Shown piece by piece: positions 16,124 through 23,990 of a DNA stretch of 52,653 bases; the first letter of the stretch is position 1; the number at the start of each line of letters is the position of its first letter. This DNA comes from Helicobacteraceae bacterium (lineage in GTDB: Bacteria; Campylobacterota; Campylobacteria; Campylobacterales; SZUA-545), in contig JAIRNH010000050.1 in assembly GCA_031258155.1 (NCBI GenBank), forward strand, positions 1-52,653, in the 5' to 3' direction. The position numbers and the translations under genes are program-made. Under the pieces are notes generated by a model. The model saw only the letters and a list, made by a program, of their open reading frames with translations. It was not told the origin of the DNA and did no database searches.

Positions 16124-18012
16124 GCCTTATCGCGAGCGAGGGCAAAGGCGCGATTAAACGCGCCGCCCTCTCGCTTATCCTTACCCCCTTTTTGCCAAAA
16201 CCGCTTAAATTCGCGGTAACGTTAGCGGCTTCGTTTGGAGCGATCAAGCGCGGCGTAAAGGCGATCCCGAAAGAGGGGATTTCGGGCGAAACTATGGAGG
16301 CGGCGGCGATTGTTATCTCGCTCTTGCGCGGCAACTACGTTTCGGCGAATACGACCAATCTGCTTATAGCGATCTCGCAGGCGGTAGAGAACGCGATCGT
16401 GCGCCGCAGCGACGATCTGCTGCTGTCGCTTAGCGCCCCTTCGAGCGGGCTTGTCTGGGTTAAACGCGGCGGCGAGGAGATCAGAATAAACGCCGACGAC
16501 GCGCGAATCGGCGATATTGTCGTAGCCTACGCGGGCGATACGATCGAGGCGGACGGGGTAGTTTTGAGCGGAACGGCGGCGATAAACGAGGCGGCTATGA
16601 CGGGCGAGTCGCTCGCCGTAAAAAAAGAGCGCGGATCGCGGGTGTTAAGCGGTTCGATCGTGGAGGAGGGGCGCGTGGAGATATACGCCGAAGCCGTCGG
16701 AAGCGCCCGCGCGACGGCGAGAATAGCCCGCGTCGTCGCCGATTCGCTACGCTCGCGCTCGCAGTCGCAATATCGCGCCAACAGGCTCGCCGATCGGCTT
16801 ATCCCTTTTTCGCTTGGACTAACGGGCGCGACCTATCTGCTTACGCGCGATATTAACCGCGTCGAGGCGCTGTTGCAAACCGACTACTCGTGCGCTTTGC
16901 GCCTAACCGTCCCCGTTGCGTTCAAAGCGGCGATGTATCGCGCGGGCAAAGCGGGGCTGCTTACCAAATCCGCCGAGGCGCTTGAGAAATTAGCGAGCGC
17001 GACGACCTTTATATTTGACAAGACAGGCACGATCACAAACGGCGAGTTAGAGGTCGTGGAGATTTTGTCGCTAAACGAGTCGTGGAGCAAAGAGCGGATA
17101 CTCGCGCTCGCCGCGTCGATCGAGGAGCATTATTTTCACCCGATCGCGCAGGCGATTGTCGAGGCGGCTAGAAAAGATCGCAGCATTCGGCACTTTCAGC
17201 ACACCGCCGTCGAGTTTATCGCGGCGCACGGCGTTTTCGCGTTTGTGGAGGGCAAAAAGGTGGCGATCGGCTCTAGGCACTATCTTGAGGAGGACGAACA
17301 GATCGATTTTTCCTCGTTCAAGGAGCGCGACGCAAGGGGGCAAAAATCCAATCTCACGCCGTTATATATCGGTTTTGACGGGGCGTTGCTAGGCGTGGTT
17401 TGGCTTAAAGACGAGCTGAGAAAAGAGAGCAAAGAGGCGCTTTTAGCGTTAAGAAAGCTAGGCGTAACAAAGTGCGTAATGCTTACGGGCGACTCCAAAG
17501 CCAAGGCGCTGGCGCTCGCCAAAGAGCTAGGTTTCGACGATTGCCGCTACGAGCTGCAACCCGACGAAAAAGCCGCGATCGCCAAAGAGTTGCGCGCGAG
17601 CGGCGATATATGCGCCTTTGTGGGCGACGGAATCAACGACGCTCCCGCGCTGTTAGCCGCCGACGTGGGCATAGCGATGCAAAAGGGCGCGGACATCGCT
17701 AAAGTCAGCGCGGATATTACGCTACTCAAAGACGATATATATCTGCTCGCGGAGGCTAAATCGATCGCGGATCAGACGATTTCGCGCGTTAATACGGGAT
17801 CGCGCTCTATGATCGCGGTAAATACGCTTATACTTCTTCTTGCCGCGTTTGGAGCGTTAGCGCCGACTACAACAGGCTTTTTACATAACGGCTCCACAAT
17901 TGTTACGCTTGCTCTTTCGGCGCTCAAGGGCTTTAAGTCGCCTACCGCGCCAAAAAACCGAACGAATCTAGTCCGTTCAAAAACAAAACCGCGCTCCCTT
18001 CGCCGCCGGTAG
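16120..18012 (+). CDS. P1B-type metal ATPase, P1B-6/FezB-like
   Basis: The protein has 630 residues with all catalytic ATPase motifs: TGES at 161-164, DKTGT at 300-304 (phosphorylated D300), the P1B-specific HP at 340-341, TGDS at 456-459 and GDGINDAP at 502-509. The membrane metal site normally reads CPC/SPC; here it is S-C-A (257-259, in TDYSCALRLTVP), so the invariant proline is missing. N-terminal metal domains are absent, apparently supplied by the separate HMA-like gene. The set (HMA-like + tiny membrane proteins + this ATPase, behind a Fur box) matches ferrosome clusters, where the ATPase FezB loads iron into membrane-bound granules. Iron as substrate is inferred. It ends four bases before the first 125-bp repeat. 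Confidence 0.82.
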   Translation: MSLIASEGKGAIKRAALSLILTPFLPKPLKFAVTLAASFGAIKRGVKAIPKEGISGETMEAAAIVISLLRGNYVSANTTNLLIAISQAVENAIVRRSDDLLLSLSAPSSGLVWVKRGGEEIRINADDARIGDIVVAYAGDTIEADGVVLSGTAAINEAAMTGESLAVKKERGSRVLSGSIVEEGRVEIYAEAVGSARATARIARVVADSLRSRSQSQYRANRLADRLIPFSLGLTGATYLLTRDINRVEALLQTDYSCALRLTVPVAFKAAMYRAGKAGLLTKSAEALEKLASATTFIFDKTGTITNGELEVVEILSLNESWSKERILALAASIEEHYFHPIAQAIVEAARKDRSIRHFQHTAVEFIAAHGVFAFVEGKKVAIGSRHYLEEDEQIDFSSFKERDARGQKSNLTPLYIGFDGALLGVVWLKDELRKESKEALLALRKLGVTKCVMLTGDSKAKALALAKELGFDDCRYELQPDEKAAIAKELRASGDICAFVGDGINDAPALLAADVGIAMQKGADIAKVSADITLLKDDIYLLAEAKSIADQTISRVNTGSRSMIAVNTLILLLAAFGALAPTTTGFLHNGSTIVTLALSALKGFKSPTAPKNRTNLVRSKTKPRSLRRR

Positions 18013-18015
18013 GTC

Positions 18016-18140
18016 GCGGTCTTTAGCTCGTTCAACCTAATTCGTTTTATCCATTCAAGCGGCTCGATTTGGCGCGCCGATAGCGGTTCGCGTACCCACC
18101 GCGCCCTTTTTGCGCTAACGCGCCGACAATCGCCTTCGCC
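18016..18140. repeat. 125-bp direct repeat, left copy
   Basis: This segment recurs at 18774-18898 with one mismatch (C at 18105, T at 18863). The offset is 758 bases and the two copies bracket the truncated peptidase E. Both copies are open on the reverse strand and would encode the same 41 residues (including REPLSARQIEPLEWIKR), but with different flanks and no ribosome site. It may be a dispersed repeat family of this genome. Confidence 0.9.
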
Positions 18141-18282
18141 CCGTTTATCGGAAGCTAGGCTATTCGGCAAGTCTAGCGCCCCAAGTGGCGCAAACGCTAG
18201 ACAAGCGCCGATCGTCCAAACGCTTTACCGCCTCGAACGCTACAAACAGCCAAAAGGTTACTCGGCGTTTGCTAAAATTGAT

Positions 18283-18717
18283 TTGGTTAAGATATTTGCG
18301 AAAAAGATTGATAATGGCAAAATTATATTGCATAATACGTTTTATGCGACCTTCTTATTGCAAGAGCTAAAACATTCCGGCGCCGATAAACTTATTATTG
18401 AACACATAAAAAAAGGAAAAATTTATATATCGACGTCGGCTGGTTCGATAATTGTTTCAAAAAACATAGAATATATTAAGTATATGGATAGCCCCGCCGC
18501 CGCCCCAGATTTAGACAATGATTTTTCGGCTCTTGGGATTATCGACTTTTATATTGTTCCGCATTGCTCAAATTTTCCGTTTAAGAAATCCGCCGAGAAA
18601 ATAATTGCGGAATATTCAAAAAAACTTGATTTGCGCCCGATACATAATAAGCAGGCTATTATTGTAGAAGACGCTCAAGCGGAAACGCTCGAAATAAAAA
18701 GCAAAAGCAAAAAATAA
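18283..18717 (+). pseudogene. N-terminally truncated peptidase E-like (S51) gene
   Basis: The open frame encodes about 144 residues from a TTG. It aligns by eye with the C-terminal two thirds of dipeptidase E: NTFYATFLLQELKHSGADK, then the nucleophile elbow ISTSAGSIIVS (Ser52), YIKYMDSPAAAPDL, FSALGIIDFY, VPHCSNFPF and a C-terminal helix. Normal S51 proteins have about 200-230 residues; the first strand-helix units are missing, and the usual GGG/GGN-T-F loop is degraded to LHNTF. The frame stays open upstream to the left repeat, but that text does not resemble the family. Base composition is clearly more AT-rich than the surrounding genes. I think it is a decayed, horizontally acquired gene. 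Confidence 0.55.
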
Positions 18718-18773
18718 CGGCGCGCTTTGCCGCGCAAAACGGGTCTCTATATGCTTCGTCGCCAGCGGACGAG

Positions 18774-18898
18774 GCGGTCTTTAGCTCGTTCAACCTAATT
18801 CGTTTTATCCATTCAAGCGGCTCGATTTGGCGCGCCGATAGCGGTTCGCGTACCCACCGCGCTCTTTTTGCGCTAACGCGCCGACAATCGCCTTCGCC
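18774..18898. repeat. 125-bp direct repeat, right copy
   Basis: Right copy of the repeat at 18016-18140. Left of it the sequence (18721-18773) also resembles the left flank of copy one only loosely, so the repeat border is sharp at 18774. No terminal inverted repeats or target duplications are visible that would mark it as an insertion sequence. Confidence 0.9.
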
Positions 18899-19035
18899 GT
18901 TTGCCAATAGAGCCGAATTAAACGCTATGTCGAATTAAAAAACGCGCATATACCTCGGCGTATCCCGATATAGAAATCCGATCGCGCTACACAAAAACCG
19001 CTACAAAATATCGCGTATAAACGCGCGTAGCTTCT

Positions 19036-19527
19036 TTATTTATTCTTTATCAGTTTTGGTTTAAAGTTTGTCAATAAAACGGCGCCCGCTAACATTAGAA
19101 GCATAACGACAAATGATCCAGTAAATATATTTTTTGCCATTATAAAATCAGAATCCAACGCCGCCGCTTCCGCGAATTTATCCACAATAGACAACATCTT
19201 TATTATTGACGGGGCAAACAAAACGCCTCCAAATAATATTGGAACTATATTTATAACGTATTTTAATATAATCCATCTATGTTTAAAAAATCCCCATTCG
19301 GTAAACTTGGAAAACATTATACCGGTAATAAGCGTAACGCAATTTGCCGGAATAATTATTAACAGGTCGATATAATGAATTGCCGATAGTATTTCTCTTA
19401 AATTATTTTTGTCTAAAACGACCGTTAATAAAAACGTTCCTACCAAACTGGCGCCAATCCAAACAGACGATGATAAAATATGAATTGATTTGACGATCTT
19501 ATATCCTGTGTTTGAAAGTTTTTTCAC
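19036..19527 (-). CDS. DUF2269-like four-helix membrane protein
   Basis: The 163-residue product has four hydrophobic segments (about residues 12-33, 46-70, 83-103, 129-152). The first helix carries the family pattern IVKSIHILSSSVWIGASLVG with a His that could bind haem or metal. It starts at GTG, with AGGAAG in good position. It lies 29 bases downstream of the TIGR04076 gene and is probably co-transcribed with it. Codons are AT-rich and GCGATCGC is absent, unlike the core genes: a sign of recent transfer. The function is unknown; the DUF2269 assignment is by eye. Confidence 0.7.
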   Translation of the reverse strand: MKKLSNTGYKIVKSIHILSSSVWIGASLVGTFLLTVVLDKNNLREILSAIHYIDLLIIIPANCVTLITGIMFSKFTEWGFFKHRWIILKYVINIVPILFGGVLFAPSIIKMLSIVDKFAEAAALDSDFIMAKNIFTGSFVVMLLMLAGAVLLTNFKPKLIKNK

Positions 19528-19556
19528 AAAATCTTCCTCTTATATAATCAAACCGT

Positions 19557-19997
19557 TTATTCTTTATTTTCAATAATTTTATACCGCTCCTTATTTGGCG
19601 TATAGTCTATACTTGATTTTTCATCGGTTTTTTCAATCTTAAAAATGACGGGTCGTAATCCGTCGTTACAACTACATATCGCCACGCCGGGTTTCTCAAT
19701 CCAATCATTATAATAGAAAACGCCGCTTCCATGCGCCAACGCAAAAACATATTGATAAATCGCTTTCCACGCCTCGTCGCAAAATCCTTCCGGTTTTGCG
19801 TAATCCGCATAAAAAACCTGCCCTTCTTTCAGCATTGGACACTTGCCTATGCCTTTGGCGCCGTATTCTTCCGCGAGCTCTTCATCAAAATGTCTTTTCA
19901 AAACCGTAATTCTGCACTTGTTCAACCGAATCGTTCCTCCGAAATAGTTATTTCTCGCGCATTTTACTATTCTTTGCGCAATTGTCAATTTTTTCAT
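19557..19997 (-). CDS. TIGR04076 family protein
   Basis: Starting at the ATG at 19997 gives 146 residues (MKKLTIAQRIVKC...). The family signature is clear: CRITVLKRHFDEELAEEYG, GKCPMLKEGQVFYAD, KPEGFCDEAWKAIYQYV, and PGVAICSCNDGLRPVIFKIE, with the conserved cysteines in CPML, FCDEAW and CSCNDG. These small cysteine-containing proteins are common in anaerobes and have no proven function. The frame is open 45 codons further upstream, but that text is low-quality and lacks a start signal. The gene is AT-rich like its neighbour at 19036-19527. Confidence 0.82.
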   Translation of the reverse strand: MKKLTIAQRIVKCARNNYFGGTIRLNKCRITVLKRHFDEELAEEYGAKGIGKCPMLKEGQVFYADYAKPEGFCDEAWKAIYQYVFALAHGSGVFYYNDWIEKPGVAICSCNDGLRPVIFKIEKTDEKSSIDYTPNKERYKIIENKE

Positions 19998-20245
19998 GAT
20001 GTTTTGAATAAAGTTTGACCGGCGTTTCGCATAACCGTTTCGATCGCGCGCGACATTTTGCCAGCCTGAACGCGAAAGCGCCCAACGACCGATAAAATCC
20101 GCCGTTGTGCGGCGCGGAAACGAGCAAAGCAAAACTATAGCCGCTCAAACCACAACTCGCTTACTGGCGGCGAAGCGCACATTGTCCTATTGTGTGTCGT
20201 TGTTTCTTTTTTGAAATTATTTTAAACAGACTATATGTTGCGCTA

Positions 20246-20476
20246 TTATTTCTCTTTCGAGTATTTTTTTTGAATGGAATCTGATAATATTTTGATATTT
20301 ACGGCAACCGTATTTCCTCGAACAATATCTTGTTCTGTTTCAAAGGATACTTCAAAATATTGCTTTTCTTTAAAGTCAACATTTGGCGATTTATCAGAAT
20401 GAAAAAATATATCTTGTTGCATTTGCCGACTGATATGACCATATGTTTTACCATTTCTGTCTATACCAATCTGTTT
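20246..20476 (-). pseudogene. Cold-shock-domain fragment abutting galU
   Basis: On the reverse strand a frame runs from just after TAA at 20477-20479 to TAA at 20246-20248. It encodes GIDRNGKTYGHISRQMQQ, then DIFFHSDKSPNV, and ends in SIQKKYSKEK. NGKTYGHI corresponds to RNP-1 and DIFFH to RNP-2 of cold-shock domains, followed by the expected FEV-F-E-QDIVRGNTVAVNIKIL strands. The N-terminal strand and a start codon at the right place are missing (the only ATG, at 20422, comes after RNP-1), so this is a fragment. It overlaps the last codons of galU in another frame. A start at 20422 would give only 58 residues. Confidence 0.55.
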
Positions 20477-21315
20477 TTATGATTTGCCAAACAAGACCCT
20501 TTGGTTTGTTCATAGATCGCGTTTGTGGCGGCGACGAAGCCGTCCAAACCGCCGCAGTCGTAACGCGTCCCTTTGAAGCGATAAGCCAACACTTTACTCT
20601 CTTTCGCAATCGAGTTGATCGCGTCGGTTAGCTGTATCTCTCCGCTCGCTCCCGCCGGCTGATCTTGTAAAATTTCAAAAACGCGCGGCGTTAAAATATA
20701 GCGTCCGATCACGGCAAGATTGGACGGCGCTTTTTCTGGCGCTGGTTTTTCAACCATCTCGCGCACGCGAAGCAGTCCCTCGCCGATCCATTCGCCCGAT
20801 ACGATCCCATAGGCGCTTGTTTCGCTACGCGATACCTCTGTAATGGCGATGATAACGCAACGCTCTTGTTTATATAACCGCGTCATCTGTTTCAATACGC
20901 CCTCGCCCTCGCTTATGCACAGATCGTCGGCAAGCACAACGGCAAACGGCTCGTCGCCTATCAGGTGTCGCCCTGTTAATACCGCGTGTCCTAGACCTTT
21001 CATCTCGCGCTGACGAGTGTATATAAAACGGCAGTTGTCGATAATGTCGCGTATGTCGGCAAGATGTTTCTCTTTTGCGGTGCCGCGAATCTGGTGTTCT
21101 AGTTCGTAGCTAATATCGAAGTGATCCTCTAGCGTTCGTTTGCCGCGTCCCGTTACGATCGCCATGGTGTGAATGCCCGCCTCCATCGCCTCTTCCACGC
21201 CGTATTGGATTAGCGGTTTTGTGCAGATGGGCAACATCTCTTTGGGCATTACTTTTGTCGCGGGCAAAAATCGCGTGCCGTAGCCCGCCGCTGGAAATAG
21301 GCATTTGCCGATCAC
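20461..21315 (-). CDS. galU: UTP-glucose-1-phosphate uridylyltransferase
   Basis: The 284-residue enzyme makes UDP-glucose for surface polysaccharides. The nucleotide motif AAGYGTRFLPATKVMPKEML is at residues 9-28, with Lys in the sugar-phosphate site motif (VVEEAM-type helix, VEKP at about 185). The last eleven residues (SCLANHKNRLV) run into the cold-shock fragment, which may mean the original 3' end was replaced, although the catalytic fold is complete by then. Its upstream region holds two parS-like sites. Confidence 0.95.
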   Translation of the reverse strand: MIGKCLFPAAGYGTRFLPATKVMPKEMLPICTKPLIQYGVEEAMEAGIHTMAIVTGRGKRTLEDHFDISYELEHQIRGTAKEKHLADIRDIIDNCRFIYTRQREMKGLGHAVLTGRHLIGDEPFAVVLADDLCISEGEGVLKQMTRLYKQERCVIIAITEVSRSETSAYGIVSGEWIGEGLLRVREMVEKPAPEKAPSNLAVIGRYILTPRVFEILQDQPAGASGEIQLTDAINSIAKESKVLAYRFKGTRYDCGGLDGFVAATNAIYEQTKGSCLANHKNRLV

Positions 21316-21332
21316 TCTTTACTCCTTTATTG

Positions 21333-21348
21333 TGTTTCACATGAAACA
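21333..21348. promoter_or_regulatory. parS-like site 1
   Basis: The 16-mer TGTTTCACATGAAACA differs from the bacterial parS consensus TGTTTCACGTGAAACA at one position (position 9). It lies 18-33 bases upstream of galU, and an inverted copy is 57 bases away. ParB/Spo0J binds such palindromes to segregate chromosomes, usually near the replication origin. Confidence 0.7.
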
Positions 21349-21389
21349 TTCTGTAAAGCTACGTTTGCTCCAATTAGGCAAGCGCTAAA

Positions 21390-21405
21390 TGTTTCATGTG
21401 AAACA
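21390..21405. promoter_or_regulatory. parS-like site 2, inverted copy of site 1
   Basis: TGTTTCATGTGAAACA is the exact reverse complement of the site at 21333-21348, again one mismatch from the parS consensus. It lies 33 bases downstream of the rlmN stop and upstream of galU. The pair could also fold as a long hairpin, so a transcript-level role is the alternative. Confidence 0.7.
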
Positions 21406-21437
21406 TATCATAGAATCTTGGCAAATAAGAGAGAGTA

Positions 21438-22499
21438 TCATTTTGACACACGTTCTCTTAGCTGCCCGCAAGCCGCGTCTATATCTATCCCGCGCGACTT
21501 TCTAACCACGCACAGCAAGCCGCGATCTAACAGAAAACGTTGAAAGCGTTCGACGGTTTCCTGATCGGGGCGCTCAAAAACCGCCGCTTCGTGCGGATTA
21601 AATGCGATTAAATTAACTTTGGCGCGCAGCCCGCTCAAAAGTTTAAGCAACTTTTTGGCGCACTCGATGGAATCATTAACGCCTTTTATCATCAGATACT
21701 CAAACATAACTCGCTTTCGCAAATCAATCGGAAAACCTTTTACCGCCGCAATGATGGATTCAATATTATACGCCTTGTTGATTGGCATAAGTTTTTGGCG
21801 CGTCTCGTTATCGACCGCGTGGAGCGATATGGCGAGCAGAACGCCGAGCTTCATCTTGCCAAGCGCGGCGATCTTCGGCGAAATACCGCTTGTGGAAAGC
21901 GTCTGTCTGCGCGGCGATATATTCAACCCGCATTCTTGCGCAAAGATCGCGATAGCTTTGGCGACGTTATCAAGATTATCCAGCGGCTCACCCATACCCA
22001 TAAAAACAATATTTAATCCCTTTTCGGGCGGCATTTGGCGATCGCGCTTGATCAGCAAAACCTGCGCGACAATCTCGCCCGCGCTCAAATTGCGGACAAA
22101 CCCGCCCTTAGCGGTCATACAAAACGCGCAGCCAATCTTACAGCCAACTTGCGTTGATATGCAGATCGTATATTGCGCTTGGCGCGTAAGGTTGTCGTCC
22201 TCGTCAAATTGCGCGTCTCGCATCAACAACAAAACCGCCTCGATCGTATGAGCGTCCGTCAAACGAAAAAGATACTTTTTGCTACCGTCGGCGGCAGACT
22301 GCTTGGCGGCGATCGAAACCTCGTCAAGCGCAAAACGATCGGCAAGTTCGGCGCGCAAACTTTTGGGTAGCGTAGAAATATCGTTGAAATCGCGCGCGTA
22401 ACGCTGGTAAATCCATTGAAAAATCTGTTTCGCGCGATACGAGGGGCTAACGATAGCGCTTAATTCGTCAATGGAATAATCATAAAAAAACTCCTTCAT
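21438..22499 (-). CDS. rlmN: 23S rRNA (adenine-2503-C2) methyltransferase RlmN
   Basis: The 353-residue radical-SAM enzyme methylates A2503 of 23S rRNA and A37 of some tRNAs. The [4Fe-4S] motif CKIGCAFC (CxxxCxxC) is followed by MTAKGGFVRNLSAGEIVAQV; NIVFMGMGEPLDN and the C-terminal Cys in DAACGQL are also present. Its start overlaps the stop of the upstream gene by four bases. The order nucleosidase-like gene-rlmN is the one I recall from C. jejuni. Confidence 0.96.
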   Translation of the reverse strand: MKEFFYDYSIDELSAIVSPSYRAKQIFQWIYQRYARDFNDISTLPKSLRAELADRFALDEVSIAAKQSAADGSKKYLFRLTDAHTIEAVLLLMRDAQFDEDDNLTRQAQYTICISTQVGCKIGCAFCMTAKGGFVRNLSAGEIVAQVLLIKRDRQMPPEKGLNIVFMGMGEPLDNLDNVAKAIAIFAQECGLNISPRRQTLSTSGISPKIAALGKMKLGVLLAISLHAVDNETRQKLMPINKAYNIESIIAAVKGFPIDLRKRVMFEYLMIKGVNDSIECAKKLLKLLSGLRAKVNLIAFNPHEAAVFERPDQETVERFQRFLLDRGLLCVVRKSRGIDIDAACGQLRERVSK

Positions 22500-23038
22500 T
22501 TTAAACTAGGCAGAAGCTCTTTCTTGGCGTAACTATCCAGCTTATCGAGCGCCTCTTTATGGCGCGCGTTATACTGAACATGGGCGTCGCTACAAGCGCG
22601 GTTGGTTACGCAAAAAACGCCGCCCGCGCTTATTCCAAACTCCTGCGCAACGGAGATAACAGAAAAAAACTCCATATTTTCTAGCCCGATACCCCGTTCT
22701 TTCATCTGCTTCGCGAGCTTGTCATCGGTGGTAATATAGTTGCTAGAATTCACAATCGTTTCGTGAGCGACCAGATCGCCGACGCTTAAAAGCACGTTAT
22801 CGATTGGCGTGTAGCTTTGGCGTTGCAATAAACTAAGCTCGATATTCGCGCCGCCTTGCGAGGTTACAATATCCAAGAAATCATAATCTTCGTAACTGCC
22901 CGCCGTGCCAATAAAAAGCAGATATTTCGGTCTTTGCATTAGACACAGTTGCGTTAGGTTGATCGCCGCGTTGATCAGCCCCACCCCGATCGGCATAGCA
23001 AAATCAAACCTTTCGCTCTTTCCCGCGCACACAATCAT
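22496..23038 (-). CDS. Purine nucleosidase/phosphorylase-like protein
   Basis: The 180-residue protein is a short member of the PNP/UDP family: N-terminal [46 protein letters not shown], and a C-terminal [18 protein letters not shown] with the catalytic Glu-Asn-Met-Glu type motif, then [10 protein letters not shown] with the Asp used on the base. It probably cleaves a nucleoside or a futalosine-like substrate, but the precise substrate cannot be read. It is coupled by four-base overlaps to hisF before it and rlmN after it. Confidence 0.78.
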   Translation of the reverse strand: MIVCAGKSERFDFAMPIGVGLINAAINLTQLCLMQRPKYLLFIGTAGSYEDYDFLDIVTSQGGANIELSLLQRQSYTPIDNVLLSVGDLVAHETIVNSSNYITTDDKLAKQMKERGIGLENMEFFSVISVAQEFGISAGGVFCVTNRACSDAHVQYNARHKEALDKLDSYAKKELLPSLK

Positions 23039-23799
23039 ACTCTTACCTCCACGTCGTTTTGATATAAATATCGCTTCAGATCGCCTATCGCGATCTCTTG
23101 ATAGTGAAAGATCGAAGCGGCAAGCGCCGCGTCCGCTCCAGCATCGAACGCGCCTTTAATATGCGCCATTTCACCCGCGCCGCCGCTTGCGATCACTGGG
23201 ATCGAAACCGCCTCGCAAACCGCCCTCGTGATCTCAAGATCGTAGCCGTTTTTAACGCCGTCGGTATCCATGCTAGTAAGCAAAATCTCGCCCGCCCCGC
23301 GATCGCAAACCTCTTTTGCCCACTCGATCGCGTCTAGTTCGGTATCGATCCGCCCGCCATGAATAAAAACGTTATAGCGATCGCCTATTTTCTTCGCGTC
23401 GATCGCCGCGACGATCGTCGAAGAGCCAAAACGCTTCGCCGCCTCGTCAATAAAACGCGGATTTTTCACCGCGCCGGAATTGAGGCTCGCCTTGTCGCAG
23501 CCGACGTTAAGTAGCGCGTAAATATCTTCGAGCGCGTTAATGCCGCCGCCGACCGTAAGCGGGATAAATACCTCTTTAGCTACCTCGCGCAACACCTCGA
23601 CGATCAGCCCTCGCGCCTCGTGGCTTGCCGTGATGTCTAAAAAGCATAGCTCGTCCGCGCCCTCGTCGTTATAGCGGCGCGCAACCTCGATCGGATCGCC
23701 CGCGTCTGACAATCCTATGAAATTTACGCCCTTCACTACTCTGCCGTCTTTAATATCCAAACATGGAATAACGCGTTTCGCAAGAGGATTTACGCCCAT
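23035..23799 (-). CDS. hisF: Imidazole glycerol phosphate synthase cyclase subunit
   Basis: From the ATG at 23799 the protein has 254 residues, the usual HisF length, starting [20 protein letters not shown]. The frame is open for 45 more codons upstream, but they do not resemble HisF. Catalytic aspartates lie in CLDIKDGR (first strand) and in [23 protein letters not shown] and [10 protein letters not shown] are the phosphate sites of the barrel. With HisH it makes IGP and AICAR. Histidine genes are otherwise absent here, so it sits alone in a mixed operon. Confidence 0.95.
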   Translation of the reverse strand: MGVNPLAKRVIPCLDIKDGRVVKGVNFIGLSDAGDPIEVARRYNDEGADELCFLDITASHEARGLIVEVLREVAKEVFIPLTVGGGINALEDIYALLNVGCDKASLNSGAVKNPRFIDEAAKRFGSSTIVAAIDAKKIGDRYNVFIHGGRIDTELDAIEWAKEVCDRGAGEILLTSMDTDGVKNGYDLEITRAVCEAVSIPVIASGGAGEMAHIKGAFDAGADAALAASIFHYQEIAIGDLKRYLYQNDVEVRV

Positions 23800-23990
23800 A
23801 AGTCCCGCCTCGCAAAGCGTCCAAGCGCGTATAAACGCGCAAGAAAAAACGACGCGGAATTTTTGCCAAACGCGATCGATTTCAAAAATACCGTTTCCAC
23901 AACCTCGCCTTTTGGGTAGCCGTAATTCGAACATGATTATACGCTTAGCGGCTTATCTCCTTATTAAGCGAAGCTTAGCTAAACTAAGCC

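Noticed and set aside
17772-18170. 132-codon minus-strand ORF covering the left 125-bp repeat
   Set aside because: Starts beyond the repeat and runs antisense into the ATPase gene; only the repeat-encoded stretch is shared with the ORF at 18659-18907, which has other flanks. No start signal.
18016-18898. Insertion sequence
   Set aside because: Direct repeats are present, but no transposase, terminal inverted repeats or target duplication can be seen.
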